DNA from: Cheilinus undulatus | Taxonomy: Eukaryota > Chordata > Actinopteri > Labriformes > Labridae | Assembly (NCBI RefSeq): GCF_018320785.1 | Contig: NC_054876.1 | Span: 22,652,212 to 22,716,211, forward strand | DNA length: 64,000 nt | Direction: 5' to 3' | Part shown: positions 46,381-58,375 of the stretch, one piece after another | Layout of the letters: every line of letters starts with the position of its first letter | How positions within the stretch are numbered: the first letter of the stretch is position 1 | Notes under the pieces: generated by a model | What the model was told of the DNA's origin: nothing | Seen by the model: only the letters and a program-made list of their open reading frames with translations | Databases searched by the model: none | Made by a program: the position numbers and the translations under genes

Positions 46381-49300
46381 TTACTTCAAGGGTGAAGTCT
46401 TCATGGGAATCATTACTCTAGATTCCATGTGCTGAATGAGAGGGACTGTAGGACAGAGAGGAAACAAGTCAGGTTACTGTGAGGATTCAGTTTCATAGGA
46501 AAAGACATGAAAGCACTGAAACATGTATGGAAGCTAGTTTGACCAACAATCCATGTCCGTTTCCATCCTTAGAATAATTTTAATCCTAAACATATAACCT
46601 AAAGTGATCCATATTTAATCGATTCATTCATGTTTATTTTATGGATTTTAAGTATTGAACTCAAACATGAAACCCCTTTTCATTTATCTTCTAGAAAAAA
46701 CGGGCATAAATTATTCCTCTGTTTACTGTTAAAGCTACATGTAAGTTCAAAGTTGTTCAAGTTGTGTCCTAAATCCTGACTAGAACATGATTTCTGCAGT
46801 ACTAAAACAAAGGAAAATGAACATAGGAAATCAGAGTCACAATGGGTAAAAGTCAAGTTAAATAAGAAGTGTTGGGTAATATGTAATATGACAGAACTTG
46901 TAAACAAGTAAAAATATTTTTAGTTTTTGCTGAAGCTCTCTGTTTCAGATGGCTGTAGCTGTATGCAGTAAATGATGAAAGGCTACAGAGATATGAGGTC
47001 ACAGCTATAATACAATCCTGGATCCCATCTGTGGTCACTTGGTGCCAATTTAGCTTTAATTTACCACAATAAACAAACATATGTGTCCAAAGGCAGGTAA
47101 CAATCTGCTCTTGGATGTCATCATTAGAATCCAATTCCATCCTCATTTAACCAGTTTCAAGTCAGACCTCCTAGGACAATCAGGAAACAATAGACTTAAC
47201 AATGAGGAAAAAAATCTCAACTGAATGTCCTTTTTTTTTTTTTTAATAAACATAGGCTGCACCAGAAGCCCATACAGTGTTCTGTCACTCTAAAGAGACA
47301 TTATTCTTGTTGGATGGGTTACAAAATGGAGAGCTTCCAACTTAATCATGTACTGTGTCAGAAATAGTAACATTAATAGGAGATGCAGTCTTCTTAAATC
47401 ACTTCCTCTCAACTGAAGCAAGAAAAAGCTTTAAACTCCAAAAGCAGGTTACATCCTGACTTTTTCAGGTCAAATAATAACCATTAAACTACTAAGAGTG
47501 GATGTTTGATATAATTGTCCAGCACTATAAAAATAGTAAGAGGAGGGGAGATGCTTACCAGTATAATAAACAACCTCGTCCCAGCCTTCACGCTGCCACG
47601 CCGCATTTCTGATGTTTTCTCTGGACTGAAGATCTTTATAAGCTGAAATCAAAGACATACAATTATATATTTTTGGTTAAACTGTTGGCTGTGTTCTGTT
47701 CGTATCAAAATAAATTTAGCCACACACCGTCTTCTAAGAAAAGCATTGAATTCTGACAAATAAATATTGTAAATATTTGTAGAACAGATATTTACTGCTA
47801 ATGTCCCACATACATAAATCTACAGCAATTTTACTATTGTTTGTAACATTAGAAATGGGCAGTAATACAGTAATATCATATATCCCACGGTATTTAATAA
47901 CAGGGGTGGTACTGTTTAAGACCGTGCTGTGGAATGAGCAAAGGTTTACAATAAATGTCTTTAGTGTGTGTTTGTTTCAGATGCAGATTTAAGACTTGTT
48001 AGTAGAGCAGGCATCCATATACAGAGGCTCCAAACTCACACTGGTCGAGGGATCAAGCTCCCAGTGTGGCAAGATGCTTTGAAAGTGATAACAGAACTCC
48101 TGCTGGTTATGTTAGGCTACTGTGTCAAACAACAAACCAGGACTCAGGTACATATTCCCTTTCCTATGCCTTTGCTCTATGTGTTGCTGCAAAAATTAGT
48201 AATATTTACAGCTGATCTTTATCTGTTTAAAACCATAGAAAACATTGCATCACATTCCTAGATCCAGTCTAAAAATGGTTGGGGGTTATTTTTCATATTA
48301 ACAAGGGGAGAAAAGAGAGCATATGTGGGCTTTTATGCAGAGAGAAAAAGAGAAAGGGAAGGGACAAAACTTTATCTGATCCACTGTCCTGATGTGCACA
48401 TGTACGCCAGCAAGTGGTGGTTCTGTCCTGCTTCTTGTGAAGTGTTGTGTTTTTTAACACCTGGCAGTAACACCATATACTGCAGGAAATTGTGGAAATG
48501 TTTAACAGGATAGAAAATTGGATACTGCCCAACCCAATGTATGCTACTCTATAATACATTAATGCTTCAAAGTTGTCAAACCCCAGAAACACTGCTTACC
48601 CCATAAATGGTGAACTGTGTACAGACTTCCAATCTGTGAGAAAAAGCCTCCCACTGCCTCCTGGTTCTGCTGGCGGATTTCAATAGCACGCGCCCTGCAA
48701 AACATAAAGAAATATGTTACCCAAAATGAATAAATAAATAAATAAAAGCTTTTTATCATAGGTTTGAACCATAACCACCAACATAAATCTGTAGGTTTTA
48801 AAGTTCAAATTAAATTGGAACTGATACCCCCATAATTTCTCTAAATTTAAAACAGAAAATATTGATGTTGAAAATTAAACACAGTCATAGTATTGTATCA
48901 TCTATGTTTATTTTTAAACATTGGTGCCTTTCTGTTTCATTAGATGGGTACATTCATAGCATTTAAAAGGGCAATTAGAGTCAGCCTTGAGATTGATAAA
49001 TTGTATTTAATAAATCTCGTCATGCTTTAGAGTCATGCAAAGATTAATATAGCCAAAAAGTACCGTTAAATCATATTCACCTGCTACAGTCTGCAAACCA
49101 ACAGAGTAAAATAGAGGTGAAGAAATTATTAACGGTGCATTATAATAACTTTGGTGTTATCACAAAATATGAAGACAGCTTATAAGCATCTTACTCAAAT
49201 GGATCCAATAAGATGACTGTCTAATACTACATTTAAAAATAAATTAAGACAGAAAGGGAGCTGGGTTAGAAATTCATGCTTACCAGTAATTTCCCCACTC

Positions 49301-52300
49301 GATCATTGTCCCTGGCTGAAATCCGAATATGAGGAAGGGGAGACGATGAGTAAAACCACAGCAACAGAGAGAAACATATTCATGCATAAAAAGAGCAAGC
49401 TATTCAAGTTGTAATCGACTGAGTTACCCTAAGTTGGTATGATCGAAGCTCATAGATGTTGGGTCCTGGACGAGGGACGGGTTCATTCCAGAAACTGAAC
49501 TCCAGCAGCAGCTGGTTCCTGCGAGAAAGCAGCATCTTTCCCCTCTCATTCCTGTAGTCCATAAACGTCTGCACCAATGACAAAGAAGAGCAAGACATTT
49601 CTCAGTACAAGACACTCCTATTAAATTTGGAAAAACACTACATATCTTGTCTGTTGCCAGGCTAGTATAAGAAAGTAAAGTCAGCTATATCTGCTACACA
49701 GATCAGGATCCGATCTGGTCTAGGGCTGCAACAAATGATTATTTTTTATGTCGACTAATCAGGTGATTATTTTTACGGTTCGTCGACTAATCGTGGCTAT
49801 TTGGCATACTATTTTGGATTCCCGGTTTACCTTGCCTCCTTATGCATGCACACCTGTGAAAACTTAACGGTTTAGCAAATTGACATATGTCAAGTTGCTA
49901 CATCTTCAAGGTTTGTTTTTCCTCTAATATAAAAGCATTGAACTGATAACTAAAGTAAACTGCACACAAAATAGCGTTACTGAAAAAAACGTTAGCCTAA
50001 CAAATATTAAAGGTGGTTTTCCGACTGATTAACGCACGGCACCAACGTTATAAGTAGGATACTGGAATTAATCCTCGTGCCTGAAGCACAAAGGGCTCAG
50101 TAACTAAATGTAAAAGATCTAAAAGATACTCATGCAACTTGCAAACTTGCCCACTCGCGGTATTTGAAGGCGCAGCAGCTACAGTGTGTTTACGTTTTCA
50201 GGTGTTCGTGCCTTGCCGTAGTGCTGCCATGGTACGAGAGTTTGACTTGAGACAGTTTGCAGTTGACTTGTTTCGCCAATTTGTTTTCTGTAAAATGTTC
50301 CCAAACTTTCGAAGCTTTGGGTCGGCTTTTAGTATGTTCTCCGTGCTTTCCGCCATGCTTAATTTCTTCTTCTTAGTTTCTGTGAATAATGTAAACAGTG
50401 GGAGCGATACTGCCCCCACCACTTCCTGTAGTGAACTGCAAGTACAGATGAGTCCTTACCGGCCGGTACTAGATTTTACCAATACAAAAAACAATAATAC
50501 GACGCGTCGACACTTGAATTTCCGCATCGACAAATTTTTATAGTCGACGCAAACGATTATGTCGACGAATCGTTGCAGCCCTAATCTGGTCAGGCTGTTT
50601 AAGCACAAGAGTATCGAGCATGAAATGCACCAAAGTTACATTTCCATCAAAAAAACAAAAAATCAAAGTTAATTGTGGTGAAACATTTACATGAAAAAAT
50701 GCTAACTATATCAATTTTTAAAGGTGCAGTGTGTAATATTTAGCCTAGCAGCATTTAGCAAAAAACTTGGTTAAAATGAAAGGTAACATTTATAAGTAGA
50801 TTGATCTAAATTAGTGTTGACATCTGATAACATATTTTTTAAATTTATGTTTTAAATTAACTTAGAATAAGCCTTTTATTCATACTTAGGGAGGGTCCCC
50901 TCCAAGGACGCTGCCATCTTGGATTTTTGCATTTTGCCTGTTTCTATGGCACCATAGAAGGAACCAAATAACAGTTAAGCATGCATTGATTTTTAAACTT
51001 CATTGGTTCCCACAGTTATCACCAGAGAAATGAGCATCACACTCCAGAATTGACTGCTAGATATTGATAGTCCCAGTTTTACACACTGCACCTTTAAGGG
51101 ACCACTGCTTACTCAGTTCTTACTATGTGACATGAAATGGAACTTACTTAAGCATCACTTACCTTATTCTGTCTGAGCTTGTTCATGACTTCAGTGAGAG
51201 CTGGGTATCCTCCACGATATCTCCACAGATGAACTAGAATAGAAGAAGCAGAAGAGCCCATATTTATGCAGATGCTTCTGTCAGGTGTTCTTTGTCTGTT
51301 TTATGATGCATCTTTCTGGATCATCTGTGACATGAGCTGACAAGTAAGTATTCAGGCTTTGAGCTATGAATCTCTTGTCATTTTCTGAAATTATATGATC
51401 TTATTAGTAAAACAGCATCTTATAAAATGTCAGACTCCAAATGATTTATGCTTAATTAAAACTTTGGCTGCTGCACAACACTGATATTTCATTTAGAGCT
51501 AAAACCATTGAAAGGCTCTGCCAATCAGGAGAAAAAATTCATTCTGCTATTTCTCATAAAGAATTATCAGATTACTGTGACAGGCATTAAACCTGAAGAA
51601 TCATCAAAAATAATCTTTTGTGAATTATGAAAACCCCTTCTTTTCTGGGCTTAACACAATGAAATGAAAACTAATTTGCTCAGAGTATGCAACCCTTAAG
51701 TTGCCAGTTTCACTGCCCTGCAATAATAGAAGCTGAATATAGTCAAGGCAAAAAAAAAAAAATACCCTAGACTATCCTTTAACTTAAATACTGTAGGAAA
51801 ACTCACCGTGGTACAATGCCTCACCTCATATGCACACTGAACATATTTAATGAAAACTATCTTTTCTGCCTCATGTTAAACTGCTACATCGTAACAAATC
51901 TTATACTTTTAGATCATGTTTATTCAGCACCCATGCACTCTTTGCAACTGTACCATTAACACACACAGACTTCTAAATATATTGTCTAAATAATATTGCC
52001 TACTTAGAGTTTGTGCATATTTGATTTTTTAAATAATTTTTCATGTGTTTCATATTTAATATTTAATTCCTGTACATTGAGAGCAAAGCTAATCAGAGTC
52101 AGATCCCTTCTTTTGCCTAAACTATCTTGCAAGGCATAAATAAACTTTTTTTTACAAATGATAATAAACTCATCAGCTGGTTGTTGTTTTAACCTACTGA
52201 TTGATTTGACTGTGTAAAATGCCAGACAAAACAGACAAATGTTTAGAGTAAATACTGTACAGTTCATAGCCATGATATATTCAGTACAATCCTACAGATC

Positions 52301-54154
52301 CTTTTGTCAAATGCTGCTAGTGATGTATGAATTGTCACATACACATTTGTACAGAAACACTTATGAAACAAAGCATAACAGATTCCCACACCTGCCTGAT
52401 CCTGCTCTCCATACCAGGTGTTCCAGGTTCCCACAAGCTCACAGGGGTATTCAGGGTCAGTGTGAATAGAAGGCAACACATCCTCACTGAGGGAACACAC
52501 ATGCATACAGTCTAAGAGAACTGCAAAAAAGTGGATTGATATTTGAAATATATACAAAACCAGTCATTTAGACAACCAAGATTACTTACCAGAGTGCATT
52601 GTAATCATCAAGGCACTCAGGCTTGACATTGTGAACTGCAAAGAAACAAAACATAGACATTTCAAACCAAAAAAGTTTTTAAAAAATGTCATAAAGATGT
52701 ACAAAGCACATGCAATCTTGATAATATGTGGCAAGGATCCACCATAACTTTCACAGAAAGATGCAAACAGTATATACACTGTATTTTGTAGAGATTGTTG
52801 TCTTCTTTTTTGGCGAGCAGATGAGAGTGAGCGTCTTTTCTGGGGTCAACCTTTCGAACAAAGAGAGATTTGAACCAGCTGTCTTCACGGAAGCCTGAGA
52901 GGCTCCTGCCATGAAACAAAGCAAAATGTTAGATACAAGCTTTTACTGCAACACGGATACAAAATTGGACCATCATGTCCCCTTGATCTACAAGTCTCAA
53001 ATCATGTCTCTCCCAGTGCAGTACCCCAACATGTCACTGTATCTGCTCTGGTAAAAGTTTTTAACACAATTATTAATATTTTACAAAAAAATTTGTTTGG
53101 ATTTTGTCAGACTTCTCCGTAATACAACGTGACAATGTTGGGGCACAGGTGAAAGTTACAAATGTATATCTTGTTAGCTCTACTTGTTAAAACTCGTGGT
53201 TCAGCTAATATACCTGTGCTATTAGGAACTGAGTTTAACAAGCAACTTTGTACAAATCCTTAAGACAAACCAGCTCATGCAATGCACAGACAGTCCAGCA
53301 GCAGTGAATCCTATAAGCTGCTGTACATACTGCACATAACCAGAGGATTAGTTCACATGAACTTGAAAGCAGCCTTTCTGCATGAGAAGTATTTTGTTTT
53401 CCCGTTTAAACTTCATTAAAAGTGTCAACAAACTATCTTCTCTAAGCAGCTGTATTGCTGTCTTATCAAGAATCAGTATCTGTTTATCAGCTGATTAAAA
53501 CACAAGATTGACTCTTTTCTGAGATGTCAGTTTATTTCCATGATACCTAAATCACAGTCCCTCAGTGGAACCATAACTTTCTGTAGGACAGACACCTGCT
53601 GCAGTAAGAAACTGGGTCCTTCACTGATCACAACGAGCCCTGCATTCAGAGAAATACTGCATTTTGACCTTGAAGTTGAATTCAGTTTACAAGTTAGAGA
53701 AACTTATTTTCTTTTTGTAGATAGTTATGCACGGTAAAACTACTATTGTATGCGCAAAACTATGCACTGCACAAGAGTAAGTGTAACAGAAGTCTCAACA
53801 CAACCTCCCATTAGGTGAGGTTGGTATTTAGCATTAGCAAAAAGTTAGCAAGTTTAGAGTTGGGGTGCTAATGCTAGCTACGTTGCACGGATGTCTGTAC
53901 CGTCTGTACGCACATAACGTCCTCACGTTAGCGTTAACTTTAGCTTAGCCACATAGCATACCGGCGGACTTTGTCATTGCCGGTAACTACGCATGAGCTG
54001 ACCATTCACTGAAGCAGCACATCTATATCCACACAAGCATGTTGAACTCATGAAACCCTTACCTTACTACTAGTGTGATCTGTCCGTTCGCATTAAGCCC
54101 ATTTCTCATGTGTTTCAGGCCTATACCCACTCGGTGAAGGACTATGGTCGCCAT
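46381..54154 (-). CDS. nipsnap2: NIPSNAP2, mitochondrial NIPSNAP-family protein
   Basis: Ten coding exons on the minus strand join in phase: 54154-54063, 52905-52778, 52635-52590, 52486-52392, 51233-51163, 49568-49428, 49315-49284, 48694-48600, 47642-47559 and 46445-46381, giving 282 residues (human 286). [19 protein letters not shown] is a basic mitochondrial leader. [65 protein letters not shown] and [10 protein letters not shown] are NIPSNAP landmarks covering both ferredoxin-like repeats. The end [11 protein letters not shown] is family-typical. NIPSNAP1 and 2 sit in the matrix and, on depolarisation, stay on the surface as mitophagy signals. Position beside cct6a and mrps17 favours nipsnap2 over nipsnap1. 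Exon 2 must end CAGT before GTATAT to keep KIQFHNVKP in frame, so that donor is weak. Intron 5 carries a hAT element and a TTAA-flanked MITE. Confidence 0.97.
49721..50583. mobile_element. hAT non-autonomous element in nipsnap2 intron 5
   Basis: It starts TAGGGCTGCAACAAATGATT and ends with the exact complement GTTGCAGCCCTA. Subterminal copies of GTCGAC appear at both ends. The 8-bp duplication ATCTGGTC is perfect (49713-49720 and 50584-50591). An open frame on the minus strand at 50422-50198 contains [20 protein letters not shown]; it might be a retained start of a transposase, but I see no catalytic part in 863 bp. Confidence 0.93.
50718..51097. mobile_element. TTAA-flanked MITE in nipsnap2 intron 5
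   Basis: TTAAAGGTGCAGTGTGTAA on the left is matched by TTACACACTGCACCTTTAA on the right, an exact 19-bp inverted repeat counting the flanking TTAA. A TTAA target is the piggyBac habit, so a piggyBac-type MITE of about 370 bp is the best reading. No coding content. Confidence 0.88.
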
Positions 54155-55025
54155 CTTTCCCTGAACGCTGCTGTCAGTAGGAGGTTGTTAAACACGGATG
54201 GTGTAGCAGACCGAGGTGTTCCCGGTGGAGCTGACGTTACTTACTCTAACGTAACCCCGTGTTAACCTTATGCACCAGAACCACCGTATTATGTTAATTA
54301 TTTTACACCTCAGAAACCGACTATCCAGATACAGCAATTCAAATTTACAGAAAGATTATTCGGCAACATTAACTTTTAACCTGCTGTAGAATGAGGAGCT
54401 GACATCTTAATTTATTATTCAATTTAGTCTTAAAACAACACCACTGATTTTAGAGGGGCTACACAGTTTATATTATTTTTCTTTAAAAGCAACATATCAC
54501 TTCTTGATTTAAGTTACTTGGCGTCAAAATTGAAGACTGCCCAAAAACGGCCCTTGTTCTACTCAATGTTTAACAAACAATAAAAGCAAAGTAAAAAAAA
54601 AAAAATACAAAAATCATTTCAAGTTTAAAGTTTAGTTTTAGTTATAGCAAACTACTTAACATATTCAGCAGAGCAATGCGAAACACAGATTTGTTTTTGA
54701 AAATTCATTTGTATGAACATACTTGTTTATGAGTAGTTTTTAATGTTACAATTTTTATTTTTTTCAATCAAATCTTGGGTCAAAAGTAAACAGGCACACA
54801 GATGCATGTTTCTAATTTACTCTTTAATGTTAATACTTTAGAAATATGCCTTTGCATCAAAACAACGAGATCACATATTGTTTATGGTTGTTCAAATAAA
54901 ACCGTATAATAATCAGTTGCTCTCTATAATCATATTTATACAAACACATGGAGCAACAGTAAAGACATAACTGCAAAGAAACTTTTCAGCCAACATTACT
55001 CAATATACAAAAATATTGTTTTCCA

Positions 55026-55966
55026 TCATGAAGTTGATGAAGTAGATGAAGTTTGTGCTGGTGGTGTATCAGCACCACTTGGCACAGCAGAAATGTTTAG
55101 CTCTTGTATTTTCTCTAGCAATGTAGCGTCTTCCTCCAGGTTCAGCGGTAGGTCAGTCAGCTGCTCCACAAACTCAGTTCCTGCAACCCTCTTTCCCGTC
55201 AGGGGGTCAACCACCTGACCAACCTTATGCACAATTTCTACCAGTTCATGCTTCACGTGTTTGGACCTGGCCTCCAGTAGAGCCTTGAGAAGGACTATAT
55301 CCCCAACAGTGCATTGTTGCAAAGCATCATGGACAAAGTAGGTTTTCCTCTTGTTGTAGTACTGCAGAGAAAAATAAATGTGAGTTTAAACAGAAGCTGA
55401 TTTCAAATCTTTTGGTTATATTAAACTGAATCTCAGCAATTTACAATTATGACTGACTACGAACAAAAGGGTGAATTGTCATTTAACAACTTATCTAAAT
55501 TGTTATAAAAATGAACATCAAATTAACACCACAAGTTACCACATACAAACAGATATTATGTGTAAAAACAATCACAGCATTCCTTCTCTTTTTTTGAAAT
55601 ACTACCGGCAACATATGATTTAAAATCACTTCACAAATATTTAGTGTCATCAAGATTTTAAAAAATCAAGTATCATCAAAGTACCAGAGTTAACAATCTC
55701 ACTTTTTATAAAGCCATGAAATTCAGTCGATAATTCCTGTGTTTCCATTCGGAAATTTAATAGACATGATAACAAATCACTCTGAAGATGATTTCTGAGT
55801 AAAAACCCGGGGCATCTGCGAGCTCTTAGAGCCCTTAGGAACATTTTTAAATGTTCACCTTGAGCAGGTAGGGGTCCAGGACCAGCCTCGTGACTCTTAC
55901 TTTAGCTGTTTTTTGCATCTTGGTCCCTATTACTCTGCCAATGATCCATTTCGCATGGACCGACAT
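55026..55966 (-). CDS. mrps17: MRPS17, small mitoribosomal subunit protein uS17m
   Basis: Two coding exons on the minus strand, 55966-55859 and 55361-55026, join in phase 0 to give 147 residues. [20 protein letters not shown] and [19 protein letters not shown] are the S17-type OB-fold start. [18 protein letters not shown] (about 41-58) is the conserved S17 core. [20 protein letters not shown] follows as in vertebrate MRPS17. The protein contacts 12S rRNA in the mitochondrial small subunit. Human MRPS17 is about 130 residues; the excess here is a Ser/Thr/Pro tail after about residue 130 ([16 protein letters not shown]). The gene is 870 bp upstream, in genome order, of nipsnap2 and on the same strand. 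Confidence 0.95.
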
Positions 55967-56377
55967 CCTGAACAGTCCTGTGAAGTTAGCACAGAAGATT
56001 CAAGAAAAAGGGGTAAATTAACAGACACAAGATTTTCAGAGTCTTATGCTATTTTGCAAATGAAAAATTACGATAAAAGTTGTCAGGACAATTCTCTTTA
56101 TATTATTCATGGATAATAAGTTTCTAAAAGAGAGAATGAAGAGATCAGCGTTAGATAGTTAGCCTCTGTACAGGCAACGTTGGCTTTAGCTTCATAGCAG
56201 CGTTCATTTAAACGTACATTGAATACAGCTATGTGGCCTATATTAAACATTAACGCAGATTAACACTTATGTCATGTAGAAATAAATTAACTCACCAAAA
56301 CAGATTGAACTTAATAACTAGGGAAGGTCAAAAATGTTCAGACCGAGGGCTTTCCCATGCTTCTTGGCTGACGTTGA

Positions 56378-56385
56378 TGACGTAA
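56378..56385 (+). promoter_or_regulatory. CRE/ATF-like site upstream of mrps17
   Basis: TGACGTAA lies about 410 bp before the mrps17 start codon in a CpG-bearing stretch (ACGTAAACTACGGG). It is identical to the octamer before abhd11. There may be a 5' UTR intron between here and the start codon. Confidence 0.28.
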
Positions 56386-56899
56386 ACTACGGGTATAAAC
56401 GAGGGACAAAACGTACGAAACGTAGCGGAATTTTGTTGTGATCATTTTTATTTTTTATTTTTTTGAGGGGGACGGGAGTGTGTAAAATTTATAATATTTA
56501 AGAATATATATGTTTAAATATACATTAATAGTCATTGTGTAGTCATAAAACTAAGTGTATGTCGTAGCCATATTAGCTGTCTTTTACTGAGCTTTTATTG
56601 AAAGTAGCATCATCTTGTATGTATCAAGGCTAATGTATTCTGCAATTCACTTGCTGAATTGTGTTTTCAGAACCATGTTAGTTTCCTTTCCCACCTCGTC
56701 AAAGAAAAGAAAATAATCACTCTGGGCACCAGGTGGCAGTAGAAAACATCACTTATAAACCTGAGGGGTCAGCCTGTACAACACATGAGAAGAAAAGCAC
56801 AAGGTTAAGATACAGACAAATATCCAGCATAACATGTGTGATGAGTTGTTTATTAAAGCCTCAGTGATAGTCTACTTACAATAAGCTGCCTGTTTTTCT

Positions 56900-57620
56900 T
56901 CCAATGGAGAACACGAACAAAATAAATGTACTTGAACAGTCTAGTACATTTTCTGAGTAGGCAATCTTTACTTTCTTTTAGTATTATTTTTGGAGGAAAA
57001 TATCATGTTTACTTCACTATATTTGATAGACAAACATACTTTTCACTCCACTACATTTCTAAGTTCTAGAGCCCCAACATTGGGCTGGTTTTACTATTAA
57101 TTATCAAAAAAATTACAGACTCCTAAATGCGGTTGTTATTGCATGAGATCATTGGCAACATATTTTTTAATATATTCTTAAAATTTGAAAAAGATCTAAC
57201 AATTTTAATGATCTATGGTATCAAAAGCACTGGAATTTAGGCCAATGATAATCAGTCCTATTTTTGACCAAGAAACAGAGCATCCTCTTAATTTAACAAG
57301 TTCAGTGGCAAAATTTGTAAAAGTGAGTGGAAGAGGACTTACCTCACCAGTTCAACCCAGTTTTTGTTGCCACCATCTCTATGCAGTTTGACAGTGTGCA
57401 GGAGTTTGCCTTTAGTGATAAACAAAAAAAATGTGTTGCCATAGTATCAAATTTTTTATATGCATTTTTAAAAGTATTTGAAATACTTATGTATCTTTAA
57501 AAGAAATTACTCAAGCACTTTAATTAACAAAATAATCTGACTGAGAAACTTTTGTTTGTATTGGAGTAATATTTGACCAGAGGGATGTACTCAAATGAAG
57601 TTGCTTACTTCATCCACCAC
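56900..57620. repeat. dispersed repeat, inverted copy of the 16205-17120 type
   Basis: TTTTCACTCCACTACATTTC near 57040 and the end ACTTCATCCACCACTGG near 57602-57618 resemble, in complement, the CAGAGGTGGAA...TACTCAAGTA repeats near 16.2-17.1 kb. The interior is degenerate. Confidence 0.5.
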
Positions 57621-57899
57621 TGGGTTCTTTTTCTAATTCCAAATGACACCAAGTCTTAGAATTATTTCAGGTGGTGATTGTTAACATGAGAACCCCAAAC
57701 TTATTATACTGTCAATACATTTGTAAGGTCAGTGGGCTATTAAAGAGAAGGAATACTTATTCAAATGTTGTTGAATTACGCTGTTCTGAGGGCAAGAATA
57801 TGAGTAAAATAGATTTCTGCAAAGGATGCTGGTGTTCTGCTTTTTCAATAACTACTGTCAAATCAGAAATATATATTCTATCAATTAATACTCTCAGCT

Positions 57900-58375
57900 C
57901 ATAACAACCTTATGTTTAAGTACGGCCAACTCCATATGCATAGTCAGAAAATGAGGGTCAAGTTCTGCTTGCACTCCATGTGTAGCACTAAATACCTGAC
58001 TGACAGGTACGGACTTAATCTATCTAACAAGATAATAGCAGACCCACAGCATCCCCTCTGGTCTGAGTATGAACTCCGATCACAGTGCACTGAGTGTCAA
58101 GAATGAGGACAAAAAGAGGCACCACATTGTAGCAAGGAGCATTCAGCTGCTCAACAAGCTCTGATAATGTAGGACTCAACACTTTAACATGAACTTGCTG
58201 CTTCACATTCCTCACATATAATTTAATTTTGCATTTTAGTAATGTATCTTATAGATTTAGTTTAAAGTTATTATTTGCTGTCCTGTATAAATGTGGATGT
58301 CTTTTGTCATTTATGTTTTTATGCTCTTGGTGCGAGACAATACCCTTAAGGACGATAAAGGCCTAATTTATTCAA
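57900..58375 (+). mobile_element. LINE 3' end remnant
   Basis: The plus-strand translation LSNKIIADPQHPLWSEYELR then, in another frame, HHIVARSIQLLNKL resembles the C-terminal tail of fish L2/Rex-type LINE ORF2 (KIISDPSHPLHSEFELL ... IRLLN). The 3' end GACAATACCCTTAAGGACGA then TAAAGGCC matches the usual short terminal motif of such elements. It is 5'-truncated and frameshifted, with no reverse-transcriptase domain left. Confidence 0.65.

Noticed and set aside
50139-50543. Plus-strand 134-codon open frame in the hAT element
   Set aside because: No motif is recognisable and it runs through the terminal region; the minus-strand frame is the more plausible relic.
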